Source of the DNA: Limnohabitans sp. Rim8
GTDB taxonomy: Bacteria > Pseudomonadota > Gammaproteobacteria > Burkholderiales > Burkholderiaceae_C
NCBI GenBank assembly: GCA_945897465.1
Contig: CAMDFK010000021.1
Location: 1-64,000 of the forward strand
DNA length: 64,000 nt
Direction: 5' to 3'
Shown here: positions 26,754-36,371 of the stretch, in pieces
Position numbering within the stretch: the stretch's first letter is position 1
Layout: each line of letters begins with the position of its first letter
Translations under genes and position numbers: made by a program
The notes under the pieces: model-generated
The model's database searches: none
Seen by the model: only the letters and a program-made list of their open reading frames with translations
Told to the model about the DNA's origin: nothing

Positions 26754-28487
26754 CTAGTGCGACAAAGCCTGCACCGCTTGGTGATGCGTCAAAAACACTT
26801 GGCCACTTAACTCGGCCAACAAATGGCTGCGCTGCAACCGGTCGTGCACGGGGCCCTTGACCTCGGACAGGTGCAGCTGCACACCTGAAGCCTGCAAACG
26901 GGCGTTGATGGTTTCCAGGCTTTCGAGTGCGCTGGCGTCAATGTCGTTGACCGCCGAGCATTGCAGAATCACATGCCGCACACCTGAGCGCATGGCCACC
27001 TGGGCCGCGATGGTGTCTTCGAGGAAACGGGCGTTGGCAAAGTACAGGCTTTCGTCAATGCGCAGACCCAAAATGCCCGGCTGCTCCAGCACGGCGTGAC
27101 GCAGCACATTGCGGTAATGCTCGGTGCCCGGTACCTGCCCCACCACCGCGATGTGCGGGCGGCTGGTGCGGTACAGCAGCAACAGCACCGAGGCGCTCAC
27201 GCCTGCGATCAGCCCGGTCTCCACACCCACCGCCAAGGTCAGGCCAAAGGTCAGCAACAAGGCAATGAAATCGGCCTTGGCGTAATGCCAGGTGCGGGCA
27301 AACACCCCGACATCGACCAAGGTGAGCACGGCCACCATGATGGTGGCGGCCAAGGTGGCTTGGGGCAAATGAAAGAGCCAAGGCGTCAAGAACAAAGCCG
27401 CCAGCGCCAGCCCCACTGCGGTGTAGATGCCCGCGGCAGGCGTGCGTGCACCCGCATCAAAATTGACCACCGAGCGGGAAAACCCGCCCGTGACCGGAAA
27501 GCCGCCGGAGAGGCCTGCGCCCAAATTGCTCAGGCCCAGCGCACGCAGCTCGGCATCGGGGTCGATGCGTTCACGCCGCTTGGCCGCCAAAGACTGGCCC
27601 ACCGACACCGACTCCACAAAGCCCACCAAGGAAATCAGCAAAGCAGGCACCCACAAAGCCTGGGCCAGCGCCCATGGGGCGACCCAATCACCAGACGTTC
27701 CACCCGGCAACGTGAGCGACGGCAAGCCTTGCGGCAGCGTGCCCACCACCCGCACACCCTGCTCGGCCAACTGCCAGGCGGCCGACAAGGCAATGCTCAT
27801 GAGCAGCACCACCACGGGGGCCGCCTTGGACGCCAAATCGGCCGCCCCCGCAGACACCCCCAAGCGCTTGAGCCCGGGCTTGAGCTGACGGCGCACCAGC
27901 AGCAGCAAAGCCAAAGCCCCCAACCCCATCACACTGGTCGGCACATGCAGGCTGGACAAGTTGTGCCACAGCTGCGGCAGCAGCTGCAAGAGGTTCTCAC
28001 CATGCAGGGGCACACCCAACAAATGCTTGAGCTGGCTGGCCGCGATCAACAAACCCGACGCCGAGACAAAGCCCGAGATGACCGGGTGGCTCAAAAAATT
28101 GGCCAAAAAACCCAGCCGAGCCGCGCCCATCACCAGCATGTTGGCCCCGCTGAGCAGCGCCAACATCAAAGCCGCCTCGGTGTAAGCCACGCTGCCTTGC
28201 GCCGCCACCGCGCCCACACTGGCCGCTGTCATGAGCGAGGTCACCGCCGCAGGCCCCACAGCCAAGGTACCGCTGCTGCCCATCAAGGCGTACAGCACCA
28301 AGGGGGCCATGCTGGCGTACAGGCCCGCCTGCGCGGGCAAGCCCGCCAACAGCGCATAGGCCAGGCTTTGCGGGATCAGCATCAGCGTCACCACCACAGC
28401 GGCCACACCATCGGCGGTGAGCAGCGAACGGTTGTAACGCCGCCCCCAATTCAGAATGGGGAACCAGCGCTCAAGTGCCGAACTCAC
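26754..28487 (-). CDS. SulP-family anion transporter with STAS domain
   Basis: A GTG at 28487 overlaps the preceding stop as GTGA and gives 577 residues. The SulP membrane domain starts at NRSLLTADGVAAVVVTLMLIPQSLAYALLAGLPAQAGLY. About 10-14 helices follow, with the SVGQSLAAKRRERIDPDAELRALGLSNLGAGLSGGFPVTGGFSRS segment. A cytoplasmic STAS domain ends the protein (from about residue 440, with HVILQCSAVNDIDASALESLE). SulP proteins move sulfate, bicarbonate or related anions. Coupling to a persulfide dioxygenase suggests sulfite or sulfate handling, although bicarbonate uptake for carbon fixation is an alternative in this autotroph. Confidence 0.9.
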   Translation of the reverse strand: MSSALERWFPILNWGRRYNRSLLTADGVAAVVVTLMLIPQSLAYALLAGLPAQAGLYASMAPLVLYALMGSSGTLAVGPAAVTSLMTAASVGAVAAQGSVAYTEAALMLALLSGANMLVMGAARLGFLANFLSHPVISGFVSASGLLIAASQLKHLLGVPLHGENLLQLLPQLWHNLSSLHVPTSVMGLGALALLLLVRRQLKPGLKRLGVSAGAADLASKAAPVVVLLMSIALSAAWQLAEQGVRVVGTLPQGLPSLTLPGGTSGDWVAPWALAQALWVPALLISLVGFVESVSVGQSLAAKRRERIDPDAELRALGLSNLGAGLSGGFPVTGGFSRSVVNFDAGARTPAAGIYTAVGLALAALFLTPWLFHLPQATLAATIMVAVLTLVDVGVFARTWHYAKADFIALLLTFGLTLAVGVETGLIAGVSASVLLLLYRTSRPHIAVVGQVPGTEHYRNVLRHAVLEQPGILGLRIDESLYFANARFLEDTIAAQVAMRSGVRHVILQCSAVNDIDASALESLETINARLQASGVQLHLSEVKGPVHDRLQRSHLLAELSGQVFLTHHQAVQALSH

Positions 28488-29362
28488 AATGCATCCACCG
28501 GGATCTTCAGGTAACGCTGACCATTGTCTTCGGGCGGCGGCATGTGGCCAGCACGCATGTTGATTTGCACCGAAGGCAAAATCAACACGGGCATGGACAA
28601 AGTGGCATCGCGCTTTTCGCGCATGGCCACAAACTCGGCCTCGCTCACGCCTTGGTGCACATGCACATTGGCCTTTCTCTGCTCGGCCACGGTGCTCACG
28701 CATTGGGGCTGGCGGGTCTCGGGCGGGTAGTCATGGCACATGAACAACTCGGTGTTGTCCGGCAAGCTGAGCACTTTCTGGATCGACTGGAACAACACGC
28801 TGGCACTGCCCCCAGGAAAGTCGCAGCGTGCCGTGCCGTAGTCGGGCATGAACAAGGTGTCACCCACAAAGGCCACCTGCCGCGCAGGATCGACGCTGTC
28901 ATCTGTGACCACATAGGTCATGCACGCCGGGGTGTGGCCGGGGGTGTGCAGGGCCTGCGCCTGCAAAGCACCAATCTGAAAGGTCTCGCCATCGCTCAGC
29001 AAGCGGTCGAACTGGCTGCCGTCGCGGGCAAATTCGGTGCCCGCGTTGAACAGTTTGCCAAACACGTTTTGCACCGTGGTGATGTGCGAACCAATGGCCA
29101 ATTGGCCGCCCAGCTGCTTTTGCAAATAGGGCGCGGCCGACAAATGGTCAGCGTGCACATGTGTCTCCAAAATCCACAACACACGCAGGTCCAGCGCCTT
29201 CACACGCGCCACCAACTGGTCGGCGCTGGCGGTGCGGGTGCGGCCCGACTTAGGGTCATAGTCCAGCACGCTGTCAATCAAGGCGCACTGCCGGGTGCTC
29301 AGGTCGGCCAGAATGTGGCTGAAGGTGAATGTGGCTGGATCAAAAAACGATTCGATGTGCAT
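28484..29362 (-). CDS. Persulfide dioxygenase-like metallo-beta-lactamase-fold protein (Blh/PDO type)
   Basis: A 292-residue MBL-fold protein with the metal motif ETHVHADH (His68, His70, Asp72, His73), HTPGHTP (His143), FVGDTLFMPDYGTARCDFPGG (Asp168 and the PDO signature) and MCHDYPP (His210). The DYGTxRCDFPGG segment is typical of the ETHE1/Blh group, which oxidises glutathione persulfide to sulfite. Order in the operon is rhodanese, this gene, SulP; the stop overlaps the SulP GTG. A good AAGGA site precedes the ATG. A SoxR/BigR-type dyad lies upstream of the operon; in Xylella and Agrobacterium the blh gene is controlled by BigR. Confidence 0.9.
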   Translation of the reverse strand: MHIESFFDPATFTFSHILADLSTRQCALIDSVLDYDPKSGRTRTASADQLVARVKALDLRVLWILETHVHADHLSAAPYLQKQLGGQLAIGSHITTVQNVFGKLFNAGTEFARDGSQFDRLLSDGETFQIGALQAQALHTPGHTPACMTYVVTDDSVDPARQVAFVGDTLFMPDYGTARCDFPGGSASVLFQSIQKVLSLPDNTELFMCHDYPPETRQPQCVSTVAEQRKANVHVHQGVSEAEFVAMREKRDATLSMPVLILPSVQINMRAGHMPPPEDNGQRYLKIPVDAL

Positions 29363-29425
29363 GGGACTTCCTTGATAAGCAGGTCGAGGTGCCGATTTTT
29401 TAAAAAAGATGGCTTTATTGTGGTC

Positions 29426-29890
29426 TCAATGCTTGGCTGGCCCTGCGGCTTTGGCCGCCGCGTCAAAGCCGCCTTTGGCCTGCCACTCTGTCATGCCGCC
29501 TTGCAAGATGCGCACGTTCTCCCAGCCCGCCACGCGCAGCGCAAAACCGGCTTGGGCCGACAGCGACCCGGTGTTGCAATAAATCAGCACAGGCTTGTTT
29601 TTGGGAATGGTGTTGCGCTTGGCCAGCACCTGCCGCCAGTCCATGTTGATGGCACCGGGAATGTGTCCCTTGGCAAATTGCGCCGGGTCACGCGCATCGA
29701 TCACCACCATCTTGGGCCATTCGTCTTTGGGTATTTGCTCGGCAAAAATCACACCGCCCCCGTAGTCCACGAATTCCAGATAGGCCTCCATCTCGTCGGT
29801 GGCAATGGCTTTGTTGTCGGCGTGGGCTGCCGGGGCCAGCAGCAAGCTGCAAGCGGTGGCAGCGGCAAGAGCGAGGGTTCGAAAGCGCAT
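29426..29890 (-). CDS. Periplasmic rhodanese
   Basis: The ATG at 29890 (GGAGA site) gives 154 residues: a signal peptide (MRFRTLALAAATACSLLLAP, then AAHA) and one rhodanese domain with VVIDARDPAQFAKGHIPGA and the active-site loop CNTGSLSA (Cys105). A GTG at 29902 would add four residues. It is the first gene of an operon with persulfide dioxygenase and SulP. It probably delivers sulfane sulfur from thiosulfate or polysulfide to a thiol acceptor outside the cytoplasm. The dyad at 29914-29933 begins 23 bases upstream of its start. Confidence 0.9.
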   Translation of the reverse strand: MRFRTLALAAATACSLLLAPAAHADNKAIATDEMEAYLEFVDYGGGVIFAEQIPKDEWPKMVVIDARDPAQFAKGHIPGAINMDWRQVLAKRNTIPKNKPVLIYCNTGSLSAQAGFALRVAGWENVRILQGGMTEWQAKGGFDAAAKAAGPAKH

Positions 29891-29913
29891 GGGTGTCTCC
29901 ACTTCGTCAGGTA

Positions 29914-29933
29914 ATATCAGTCAAAACGAATAT
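29914..29933. promoter_or_regulatory. SoxR/BigR-type operator upstream of the rhodanese-PDO-SulP operon
   Basis: ATATCA (29914-29919), N8, GAATAT (29928-29933). The right half-site is identical to that of the sox operator (2219-2240). The left eight bases equal those at 12325-12332. Spacing is 6-8-6 in all three. Confidence 0.65.
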
Positions 29934-29978
29934 TGTCGCTGAACGGTGGCAAGACCGCCAACAAACGCTACGGCGCCC

Positions 29979-30827
29979 ATGCCCAGAGACAAAAATTTCA
30001 TCGCGCTGTTGCTCACGCTGGCCTTGCATGCAGCCGTGTGGCTGCTGGCCAGTGGCTACCCGTTCCAACACGTTAGCCCACCGCAAGCGCCCCAACCCAC
30101 TGGAAAAATCGTCTTTTTAGAGCTGATCCCACCGCCGCGTCAGCCGCTGCCTGAACCGCCATCAGCGCCCCCCACAACACCCATCACGGTGCCCCCGCCC
30201 GACACAGCCTTGGCGGCTCCAGCCCCACCGCCCTCACCCGATCACCCCCTCGCCAGCATGGCCGCGCCCCCGCCACCCACCGCCGAAGAATGGGCTTTTG
30301 CCGCCCAATACACGAACAAAAACAGCAAGGGCTACCGCTTCAGCTGGGGCCAGCAAGTGCGCAGCATGATGGGCACTGCCGTTGAAGGCCCCGATCAAGG
30401 CGTGGTGCGCTTTCGCATCGAGATCGCGCCCGACGGCCGCTTGACGCAATTGCAAACGCTGTGGACCACCTCGGCCAAGGCCGAACAACTCGCAAGGCAA
30501 GCCATTCAAAACATGCCACCGCTGCCGCCCACCCCCACGGGCAAGCCGCTGATTTTTGACAAGACGATTTCGTTTTCACCTTTTGCCAACGACGGGCCGC
30601 CCATTTACAGGGACGACTGCCTGCCCGAGCCGCCCGTGTTCCGCAACCCTTTTGCTTGGGACGGCAAATCCCCCCAAGTGGTGACCGCACCCACCCCAAC
30701 TGCCCCAATGGACCCGCAAGCGCTGGCCGACTGCCTGCGCCAGCTGCCCCAAGACAGCGTCGAAGCTGAAATCGCCCGCGACCAGCGCCTGATGGACCAA
30801 TGGGGATCAAGCAAGACTGGACGCTGA
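29979..30827 (+). CDS. TonB-like energy-transducer / proline-rich inner-membrane protein
   Basis: A 282-residue protein from ATG 29979 (a GTG at 29946 is also in frame). It has a basic start, one N-terminal membrane helix (FIALLLTLALHAAVWLLASG), a long Pro/Ala-rich spacer (about residues 40-105), and a C-terminal domain with VVRFRIEIAPDGRLTQLQTLWTTSAKAEQLARQAI. That last stretch is the fold signature of TonB/TolA C-terminal domains. It has an unusual Cys-containing extension after the domain. No exbB or exbD is adjacent. It is convergent with the 105-residue gene of the RuBisCO operon. Confidence 0.75.
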   Translation: MPRDKNFIALLLTLALHAAVWLLASGYPFQHVSPPQAPQPTGKIVFLELIPPPRQPLPEPPSAPPTTPITVPPPDTALAAPAPPPSPDHPLASMAAPPPPTAEEWAFAAQYTNKNSKGYRFSWGQQVRSMMGTAVEGPDQGVVRFRIEIAPDGRLTQLQTLWTTSAKAEQLARQAIQNMPPLPPTPTGKPLIFDKTISFSPFANDGPPIYRDDCLPEPPVFRNPFAWDGKSPQVVTAPTPTAPMDPQALADCLRQLPQDSVEAEIARDQRLMDQWGSSKTGR

Positions 30828-30863
30828 ACGATTCGCGGCACTGGGCCCCGCTTGAACACCCAC

Positions 30864-31181
30864 TCAGTCGTCGTCGCCCAACTCGGCATCCCAACCCATG
30901 CCTTTGGCGCGTTGCAGGGCCTCGTCGTGGATGCGGGCGTGTTTGGCAGCCAGCTCGAGCGGCAAGCGGCTTGGCAGCTGGCCATACGGCTCCCAAGCAG
31001 CGTGCACCGCCTCAAACAGACGCTGCAAATCGCCCGCGTGTTTGCCGGCAAAGCCATCGCCTTCGGGCAACAAACCAAACACCCATGCGTCGCGGACGAT
31101 GCGTCCGGTCATGGTCATGCCGTGGTGCTCTTCGTGGTCGATGCCGCTGTAGGTTTTAGTGCGGCTTTGGATCATGCTCAT
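30864..31181 (-). CDS. Conserved hypothetical 105-residue protein downstream of cbbO
   Basis: A small soluble protein (begins MSMIQSRTKTYSGIDHEEHHG) with an acidic tail (WDAELGDDD) and an N-terminal His/Glu cluster DHEEHH. It starts 12 bases after the cbbO stop with an AGGA site, so it belongs to the RuBisCO transcript. I do not know its function. Its place suggests a helper for RuBisCO activation or for the MoxR/VWA pair CbbQO. Confidence 0.75.
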   Translation of the reverse strand: MSMIQSRTKTYSGIDHEEHHGMTMTGRIVRDAWVFGLLPEGDGFAGKHAGDLQRLFEAVHAAWEPYGQLPSRLPLELAAKHARIHDEALQRAKGMGWDAELGDDD

Positions 31182-31193
31182 GGGGGGTCCTGT

Positions 31194-33551
31194 TCAACGG
31201 GTCAGTCCAGCATACAGGACGGGGAGTTTTTCGGGCAGGCGCTCGACCTTGTCGACCACCAGGTAATGGCGTTCGCCAAAAATGCGGCTGACATATTGGT
31301 CGGCCCGGGGGTCCAAGCTCATGCAGTAGGTGGTCACACCATTGCGAGCGGCCGCCTCAACGGCTTTTTTGGTGTCGTGGCGCAGGTACTGCGGGTCGCG
31401 CACATCCACATCGGCGGGCTCGCCATCGGTGATGACGAGCAAGAGTTTTTTGCTGCTGCGCTGGGCTTTGAGCGCGGCCGTGGCGTGCCGAATGGCCGCG
31501 CCCATGCGGGTGGACAACTGGCCTTGCATGCCTGCCAAGCGGGCCTTGGCCAGCTCATCGTAGGGCTGATCAAAATCTTTGAAGCGCCAGTAGTTCACAT
31601 CGTGGCGGCCGTCTGAGCAGAAACCATGGATTGCAAACGGGTCGCCCACTTTCTGGATGGCGTCGGCCAGCAAAGCACAGGCCGATCGGGTCAGGTCCAA
31701 CACCGTGTGTTCTTGCCCTGCCACCTTGTCGTTCGTGGAGTGCGACAGGTCAAGCAAGACCAGCACCGAAATGTCGCGGGTTTTGCGCACGCTGCGCATC
31801 ATGATGCGCGGGTCGGGCTGACGGCCCATGCGCATCTCGATCACCGAAGCCAACGCAGCGTTGAGGTCAATCTCGTCACCGTCCTCGAGCTTGCGGATGC
31901 GCTGCACCCCTTGGGGCTGCATGGCATCCAAAATGAATTTCATGCGGCCGATCAAACGGCGGTGCTCACTCAAGATGCCATCGATCAGTGTCGGGTCGCC
32001 CGCTTTGGGACGACGCTCTTGCACCGTGGCCCAAGCGGGACGCTCGAGCTGGATCATGTGGTCCCACTCGCCGTAATGCACGGGCGGCAACACCGGTTCG
32101 CGACCTTCACTTTCATTGAAGGACACGCCCAGGTCTTCATAAGGGAACAACTCGGTGCCCAGCACCCAGACCTCTTGCGCGTCGTCGCCCGCGCCCTCCA
32201 CTTCCAGCTCGTTGACGAACTCCATCAGGTTGACTTGCTTGCGCACCTGTTGGGGCGGCTCGTAACCCGCAGCGACCGAACGCTCAAAGTCGTAGCCGTC
32301 AAAGGCCCAAAAGTAGCGGTTGTCGTCGCGGTAAACGGCGGCTTGACCATCCGTTCGGGGGGCGAAGGCAGGGCCTTGGGTGAGCTCGTGGTAGCTGTGT
32401 GCCAACTGCACACCCATGGCCCACGATTCGCTATTGTCGTGGGGCTGGGCCAGCAGGCGTGGCATGGCTTCGGCCATCAAGGCACGGCCTTGGTCAATCC
32501 AAGGATGATCGTCGTCATGCGTGGGGTCGATCCATGCCCGCGCCATGCGGGCCAACCAATCGCCTGCTGTGGCTTGCTGTGTGGCGGGGGTGGTGTGCAA
32601 CTGTGCCCACAAAGGCCGCATGCCGGGAAAGCGAGCCACCGCCAAGGCTTCCACCCGCGCGTCTTCGGCCAAGGCCACCATGGCCATCTGCCACGGGTTG
32701 AGCGATTCGGCCGAGATCGGTTGGCGCGTGAACACCACATGGGCCGCAGCATGAACACAAGCCGCACGGTAGAGCTGGGTGGCGTCCACCAGGCCGTCGT
32801 TGCCCTGCACGGCATCCAAAGCGTCGGGCAAGTGGATGAAATAGTCCTCGATGAAGGGGCGCAAGCCTTCCCGATTTTCGAAGTCACCGGCGGTGGGGCG
32901 CATGAAAAAGTCGCGGCCCCACAAGGCACGGAGGTACATATTGATGCGCCGCTGCACATCGACCAACAAAGTACCTTTGCGCTCTTGTTGCAGCATGGCC
33001 AAAGATTCTTTGGACTGCAAACCGAAATAAGCGATCTGGGCCTCGTACTCTGTGCGGTGGGCTTGTGCGCCCCAAGTCGCCCATCGGCGCAAGCCCCCCA
33101 AAGTCAGCTGGCCCAACAGCGCATCGAGCTGCCCCAGCATGGGCCTCAAGCCGCGTGGGGCTTGCGACACCAAGGTGTTGAGGAACTGCAGGTACTGCAT
33201 AAAGAGTTCAGCGTCGGCCAATCGCCTGGCTGCAGTCGGTGCGGTGGCCAGCACCAACTCGATCACCGCACCCGAGGTTTTGGATGCCAGCATGAGGGCG
33301 GTGCTGGCCAATTCGCCGACCACATCCTCACCAATCTCTTTGGCCACTTGCGGTGCGCCATCGATCCAAGCGTTGACCAAGGCATGGCCGCGGCCCAAAC
33401 CGCGCAAGGCCGCAGCGCCCTTGACGTAGTTGTCGAGCCCACGGGCAGAAAACACCTTGGTGGCCTCGGGCCAGGTGTGTGTGAGCCAATTTACCGAAGC
33501 TGGGTCAAGTTGCTCGACCCACTCGGCGTGGTCTTGAAGCTGCACCGACAT
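31194..33551 (-). CDS. cbbO: CbbO, VWA-domain RuBisCO activase subunit
   Basis: A 785-residue protein from ATG 33551. The N-terminal two-thirds is the CbbO/NorD-like helical region. The C-terminal von Willebrand A domain (about residues 590-785) has MIDAS motif DLSHS (Asp601-Ser605) and a second metal-site Asp in ITDGEPAD (Asp709). CbbO forms a complex with hexameric CbbQ and docks on inhibited form I RuBisCO so that CbbQ can remodel it. It starts 13 bases after the cbbQ stop. An upstream open stretch overlapping cbbQ is not part of the gene. Confidence 0.94.
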   Translation of the reverse strand: MSVQLQDHAEWVEQLDPASVNWLTHTWPEATKVFSARGLDNYVKGAAALRGLGRGHALVNAWIDGAPQVAKEIGEDVVGELASTALMLASKTSGAVIELVLATAPTAARRLADAELFMQYLQFLNTLVSQAPRGLRPMLGQLDALLGQLTLGGLRRWATWGAQAHRTEYEAQIAYFGLQSKESLAMLQQERKGTLLVDVQRRINMYLRALWGRDFFMRPTAGDFENREGLRPFIEDYFIHLPDALDAVQGNDGLVDATQLYRAACVHAAAHVVFTRQPISAESLNPWQMAMVALAEDARVEALAVARFPGMRPLWAQLHTTPATQQATAGDWLARMARAWIDPTHDDDHPWIDQGRALMAEAMPRLLAQPHDNSESWAMGVQLAHSYHELTQGPAFAPRTDGQAAVYRDDNRYFWAFDGYDFERSVAAGYEPPQQVRKQVNLMEFVNELEVEGAGDDAQEVWVLGTELFPYEDLGVSFNESEGREPVLPPVHYGEWDHMIQLERPAWATVQERRPKAGDPTLIDGILSEHRRLIGRMKFILDAMQPQGVQRIRKLEDGDEIDLNAALASVIEMRMGRQPDPRIMMRSVRKTRDISVLVLLDLSHSTNDKVAGQEHTVLDLTRSACALLADAIQKVGDPFAIHGFCSDGRHDVNYWRFKDFDQPYDELAKARLAGMQGQLSTRMGAAIRHATAALKAQRSSKKLLLVITDGEPADVDVRDPQYLRHDTKKAVEAAARNGVTTYCMSLDPRADQYVSRIFGERHYLVVDKVERLPEKLPVLYAGLTR

Positions 33552-33564
33552 GGGGGTGCCTGCG

Positions 33565-34368
33565 TCAGAAGAACGTGGAAACCGCGGCGTCCAAAGCGTC
33601 GCGCATGTCGGGGTCGTCGGTGATTGGGCGCACCAAGGCCACACGGCAAGCGGCTTGCGCGGCCACGCCTTGGGCAATCAGGCTGCCCGCGTAAATCAAC
33701 ATGCGGGTGGAAATGCCTTCATCCAGACCATGGCCTTTGAGGTTGCGCGCCCGCTCGGCAATGCCCACCAGCTTGGCCGCGACATCGGCGCTGACACCAG
33801 TTTCGTGCGCGACGATTTCGGTTTCGATGTCGTGTTCTGGGTAGTTGAAGTCCAGGGCACCAAACCGCTGTTTGGTCGACTGCTTCAGGTCTTTCATCAG
33901 GCTTTGGTAGCCCGGGTTGTACGAGATGACGATCTGGAAATCGGGGTGGGCTTGCACCAACTCGCCCTTCTTTTCCAATGGCAGAACACGGCGGTTGTCG
34001 GTCAAAGGGTGGATGACGACGGTGGTGTCTTGACGCGCCTCAACAACCTCATCGAGGTAACACATCGCACCATGGCGGGCGGCCACGGCCAAAGGGCCGT
34101 CTTGCCAGCGGGTACCGTTGGCGTCCAACAAGAAACGGCCCACCAGGTCGCTGGCGGTCATGTCCTCGTTGCAGGCCACGGTGATCAGGGGCTTGTTCAG
34201 CTTCCAGGCCATGTGCTCGACAAAGCGGGTTTTGCCGCAGCCGGTGGGACCTTTGAGCATCATGGGCATGCGCACCGAGTAGGCGGCTTCGAACAGCTCG
34301 ACCTCGTCGGCCACCGGGCGGTAATAAGGTTCTTGGGCGACGCGGTAGGCGTCAAGTGGCTCGCTCAT
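33565..34368 (-). CDS. cbbQ: CbbQ, MoxR-type AAA+ RuBisCO activase
   Basis: A 267-residue AAA+ protein with Walker A GPTGCGKT (residues 40-47), Walker B AMCYLDEV (101-108) and the sensor-1 region VISYNPGYQ. It uses ATP to remove inhibitory sugar phosphates from form I RuBisCO with CbbO. Lies downstream of cbbS across an 82-base gap that holds a GC-rich stem-loop (34413-34440). Confidence 0.95.
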   Translation of the reverse strand: MSEPLDAYRVAQEPYYRPVADEVELFEAAYSVRMPMMLKGPTGCGKTRFVEHMAWKLNKPLITVACNEDMTASDLVGRFLLDANGTRWQDGPLAVAARHGAMCYLDEVVEARQDTTVVIHPLTDNRRVLPLEKKGELVQAHPDFQIVISYNPGYQSLMKDLKQSTKQRFGALDFNYPEHDIETEIVAHETGVSADVAAKLVGIAERARNLKGHGLDEGISTRMLIYAGSLIAQGVAAQAACRVALVRPITDDPDMRDALDAAVSTFF

Positions 34369-34412
34369 TTTCTCGTCTCCGTTGTCTCAATGGCCGCGCT
34401 TCGCCGACCGCA

Positions 34413-34440
34413 CCGCGCCACACGGATGTGCGCGGCGCGG
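34413..34440 (-). promoter_or_regulatory. Intercistronic stem-loop between cbbS and cbbQ
   Basis: CCGCGCC (34413-34419) pairs with GGCGCGG (34434-34440), and an inner CAC/GTG pair extends the stem. No T-run follows, so it is more likely a processing or stability element than a terminator, giving more cbbLS than cbbQO message. Confidence 0.5.
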
Positions 34441-34450
34441 GCGGCGGGCA

Positions 34451-34798
34451 TTAAATCGTCTTGCCGCGGTAAATCACCATCGCCGTGCCCTGCGATTGGG
34501 TGAAGTTGTTGTAACCAATCAAACGGATGTGGTTGTCCGGATTGGCTTGGCGGCAAGCAGCGGCTTCAGCCAAGACCTTGTCCACATCGGTCTCACCGAA
34601 CATGGGCAGCTTCCACATGTACCAGTAAGAGTCGCTCAGGTAGCGCGGCTCGGTGTGCTCAATGGCGGGATTCCAACCTTTCTTGACCAAGTACTCCACC
34701 TGTTTGCGGATCTCCGCATCGGTCATGGGTGGCAGGTAAGAAAAAGTCTCGAACTTTCGGCTGGCGGGGTCGGACAGGCGTGAGGTGTAGTCTTGCAT
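34451..34798 (-). CDS. cbbS: RuBisCO small subunit, form I
   Basis: A 115-residue small subunit with [33 protein letters not shown] near the start, the [14 protein letters not shown] central region, and a C-terminal [19 protein letters not shown]. Starts 28 bases after the cbbL stop. The short N-terminus and association with cbbQO fit form IA. Confidence 0.97.
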   Translation of the reverse strand: MQDYTSRLSDPASRKFETFSYLPPMTDAEIRKQVEYLVKKGWNPAIEHTEPRYLSDSYWYMWKLPMFGETDVDKVLAEAAACRQANPDNHIRLIGYNNFTQSQGTAMVIYRGKTI

Positions 34799-34826
34799 GA
34801 GTGGCTCCTAAAAATAATGGGTTCAA

Positions 34827-36248
34827 TCACTTGTGGGCGATATCGAGCTTGTCGACGGTGTCGAATTCAAACTTGATTTCTTTCCAGGTTTCCATGGCGA
34901 TCTTGAGTTCGGGCGAGTGCTTGGCGGCCTCGCTCAGCACAGCCTTGCCCTCTTTTTCAACGGCCACACCCTCGTTACGCGCTTTGACGCAGGCCTCGAC
35001 TGCCACGCGGTTGGCGCAAGCGCCTGCGGCGTTGCCCCAAGGGTGACCCAAGGTGCCACCACCGAACTGCAAACAGGAGTCGTCGCCAAAAATATTCACC
35101 AGCGCAGGCATGTGCCAGACGTGGATGCCGCCCGAGGCGACGGGGAACATGCCGGGCATGGAGCCGAAGTCTTGGTCGAAGAAGATGCCGCGGCTGCGGT
35201 CTTCCTTGATGAAGCTATCGCGCATGATGTCGATCCAGCCCAAGGTGGCTTCGCGGTCGCCTTCGAGCTTGCCCACGACGGTACCCGAGTGCAGATGGTC
35301 ACCGCCAGACAGGCGCAAGCACTTGCTGAGCACGCGGAAGTGGATGCCGTGGTGGGGGTTGCGGTCCAGCACCGCGTGCATGGCGCGGTGGATGTGCAGC
35401 AGCATGCCGTTGTCGCGGCACCAGTTGGCCAAACTGGTGTTGGCGGTGAAGCCACCCGTCAAGAAGTCGTGCATGATGATCGGTGCACCCAGCTCCTTGG
35501 CGAATTCGGCCCGCTTGAACATTTCTTCCACCGTGGGCGAGGTCACGTTGAGGTAGTGGCCTTTGCGTTCACCGGTCTCACGCTCAGCCTTTTGACACGC
35601 TTCCACCACAAATTCAAACCGGTCGCGCCAACGCATGAAAGGTTGGCTGTTGACGTTCTCGTCGTCCTTGGTGAGGTCCAAGCCGCCGCGCAAGCATTCA
35701 TAAACGGCACGGCCATAGTTTTTAGCCGACAAGCCCAACTTGGGTTTGATGGTGCAACCCAACAAGGGGCGGCCATATTTGTTGAAGCGGTCGCGCTCGA
35801 CCTGGATGCCGGCGGGCGGGCCGCCACAGGTTTTGACGTAAGCGATCGGGAAGCGCACGTCTTCCAATCGCAAGGCACGCAGCGCCTTGAAGCCAAACAC
35901 GTTGCCCACCAAGGAAGTCAACACGTTGACGATGGAGCCCTCTTCGAACAGATCGATGGGGTAGGCCACAAAGGCATAAAAACAGGTGTCGTCGCCGGGC
36001 ACGTCTTCAATGGCGTAAGCACGGCCCTTGTAATGGTCCAGATCGGTGAGCAAGTCGGTCCACACCGTGGTCCAGGTGCCGGTGGACGATTCGGCGGCCA
36101 CAGCAGCGGCCACTTCTTCGCGGGGCACGCCCGCTTGCGGCGTGATCTTGAAACAGGCCAGGATGTCGGTTTCCTTGGGCGTGTAATGGGGTTCCCAGTA
36201 AGTGCTGCGGTATTCCTTGACACCGGCGTTGTAGGTTTTGGTGGCCAT
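34827..36248 (-). CDS. cbbL: RuBisCO large subunit, form IA
   Basis: A 473-residue large subunit from ATG 36248 with an AGGAG site. It has the active-site segments [38 protein letters not shown] (carbamylated Lys) and [17 protein letters not shown] (loop 6 Lys). It carboxylates ribulose 1,5-bisphosphate. Pairing with cbbS-cbbQ-cbbO points to form IA of the green-like type; no carboxysome shell gene is present in this operon, so the enzyme is probably cytosolic. A divergent cbbR gene shares the upstream region. Confidence 0.98.
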   Translation of the reverse strand: MATKTYNAGVKEYRSTYWEPHYTPKETDILACFKITPQAGVPREEVAAAVAAESSTGTWTTVWTDLLTDLDHYKGRAYAIEDVPGDDTCFYAFVAYPIDLFEEGSIVNVLTSLVGNVFGFKALRALRLEDVRFPIAYVKTCGGPPAGIQVERDRFNKYGRPLLGCTIKPKLGLSAKNYGRAVYECLRGGLDLTKDDENVNSQPFMRWRDRFEFVVEACQKAERETGERKGHYLNVTSPTVEEMFKRAEFAKELGAPIIMHDFLTGGFTANTSLANWCRDNGMLLHIHRAMHAVLDRNPHHGIHFRVLSKCLRLSGGDHLHSGTVVGKLEGDREATLGWIDIMRDSFIKEDRSRGIFFDQDFGSMPGMFPVASGGIHVWHMPALVNIFGDDSCLQFGGGTLGHPWGNAAGACANRVAVEACVKARNEGVAVEKEGKAVLSEAAKHSPELKIAMETWKEIKFEFDTVDKLDIAHK

Positions 36249-36371
36249 GCGTTGTGCTCCTGATGAAAGTTGAATGTCTGGCTGATTGGCCCAAAGTGAC
36301 CGAGGCTTTGCTTGGGGCAAGAGGGACCGTGGTGCTCTGAACTGATGCGAATTTTTAGACAGACTGATAAT

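Noticed and set aside
31626..33623. 665-codon plus-strand open frame opposite cbbO
   Set aside because: Shadow of cbbO; no domain, no ribosome site in an operon context, composition of an antisense frame.
34833..36263. 476-codon plus-strand open frame opposite cbbL
   Set aside because: Exact antisense of RuBisCO large subunit; no independent support.
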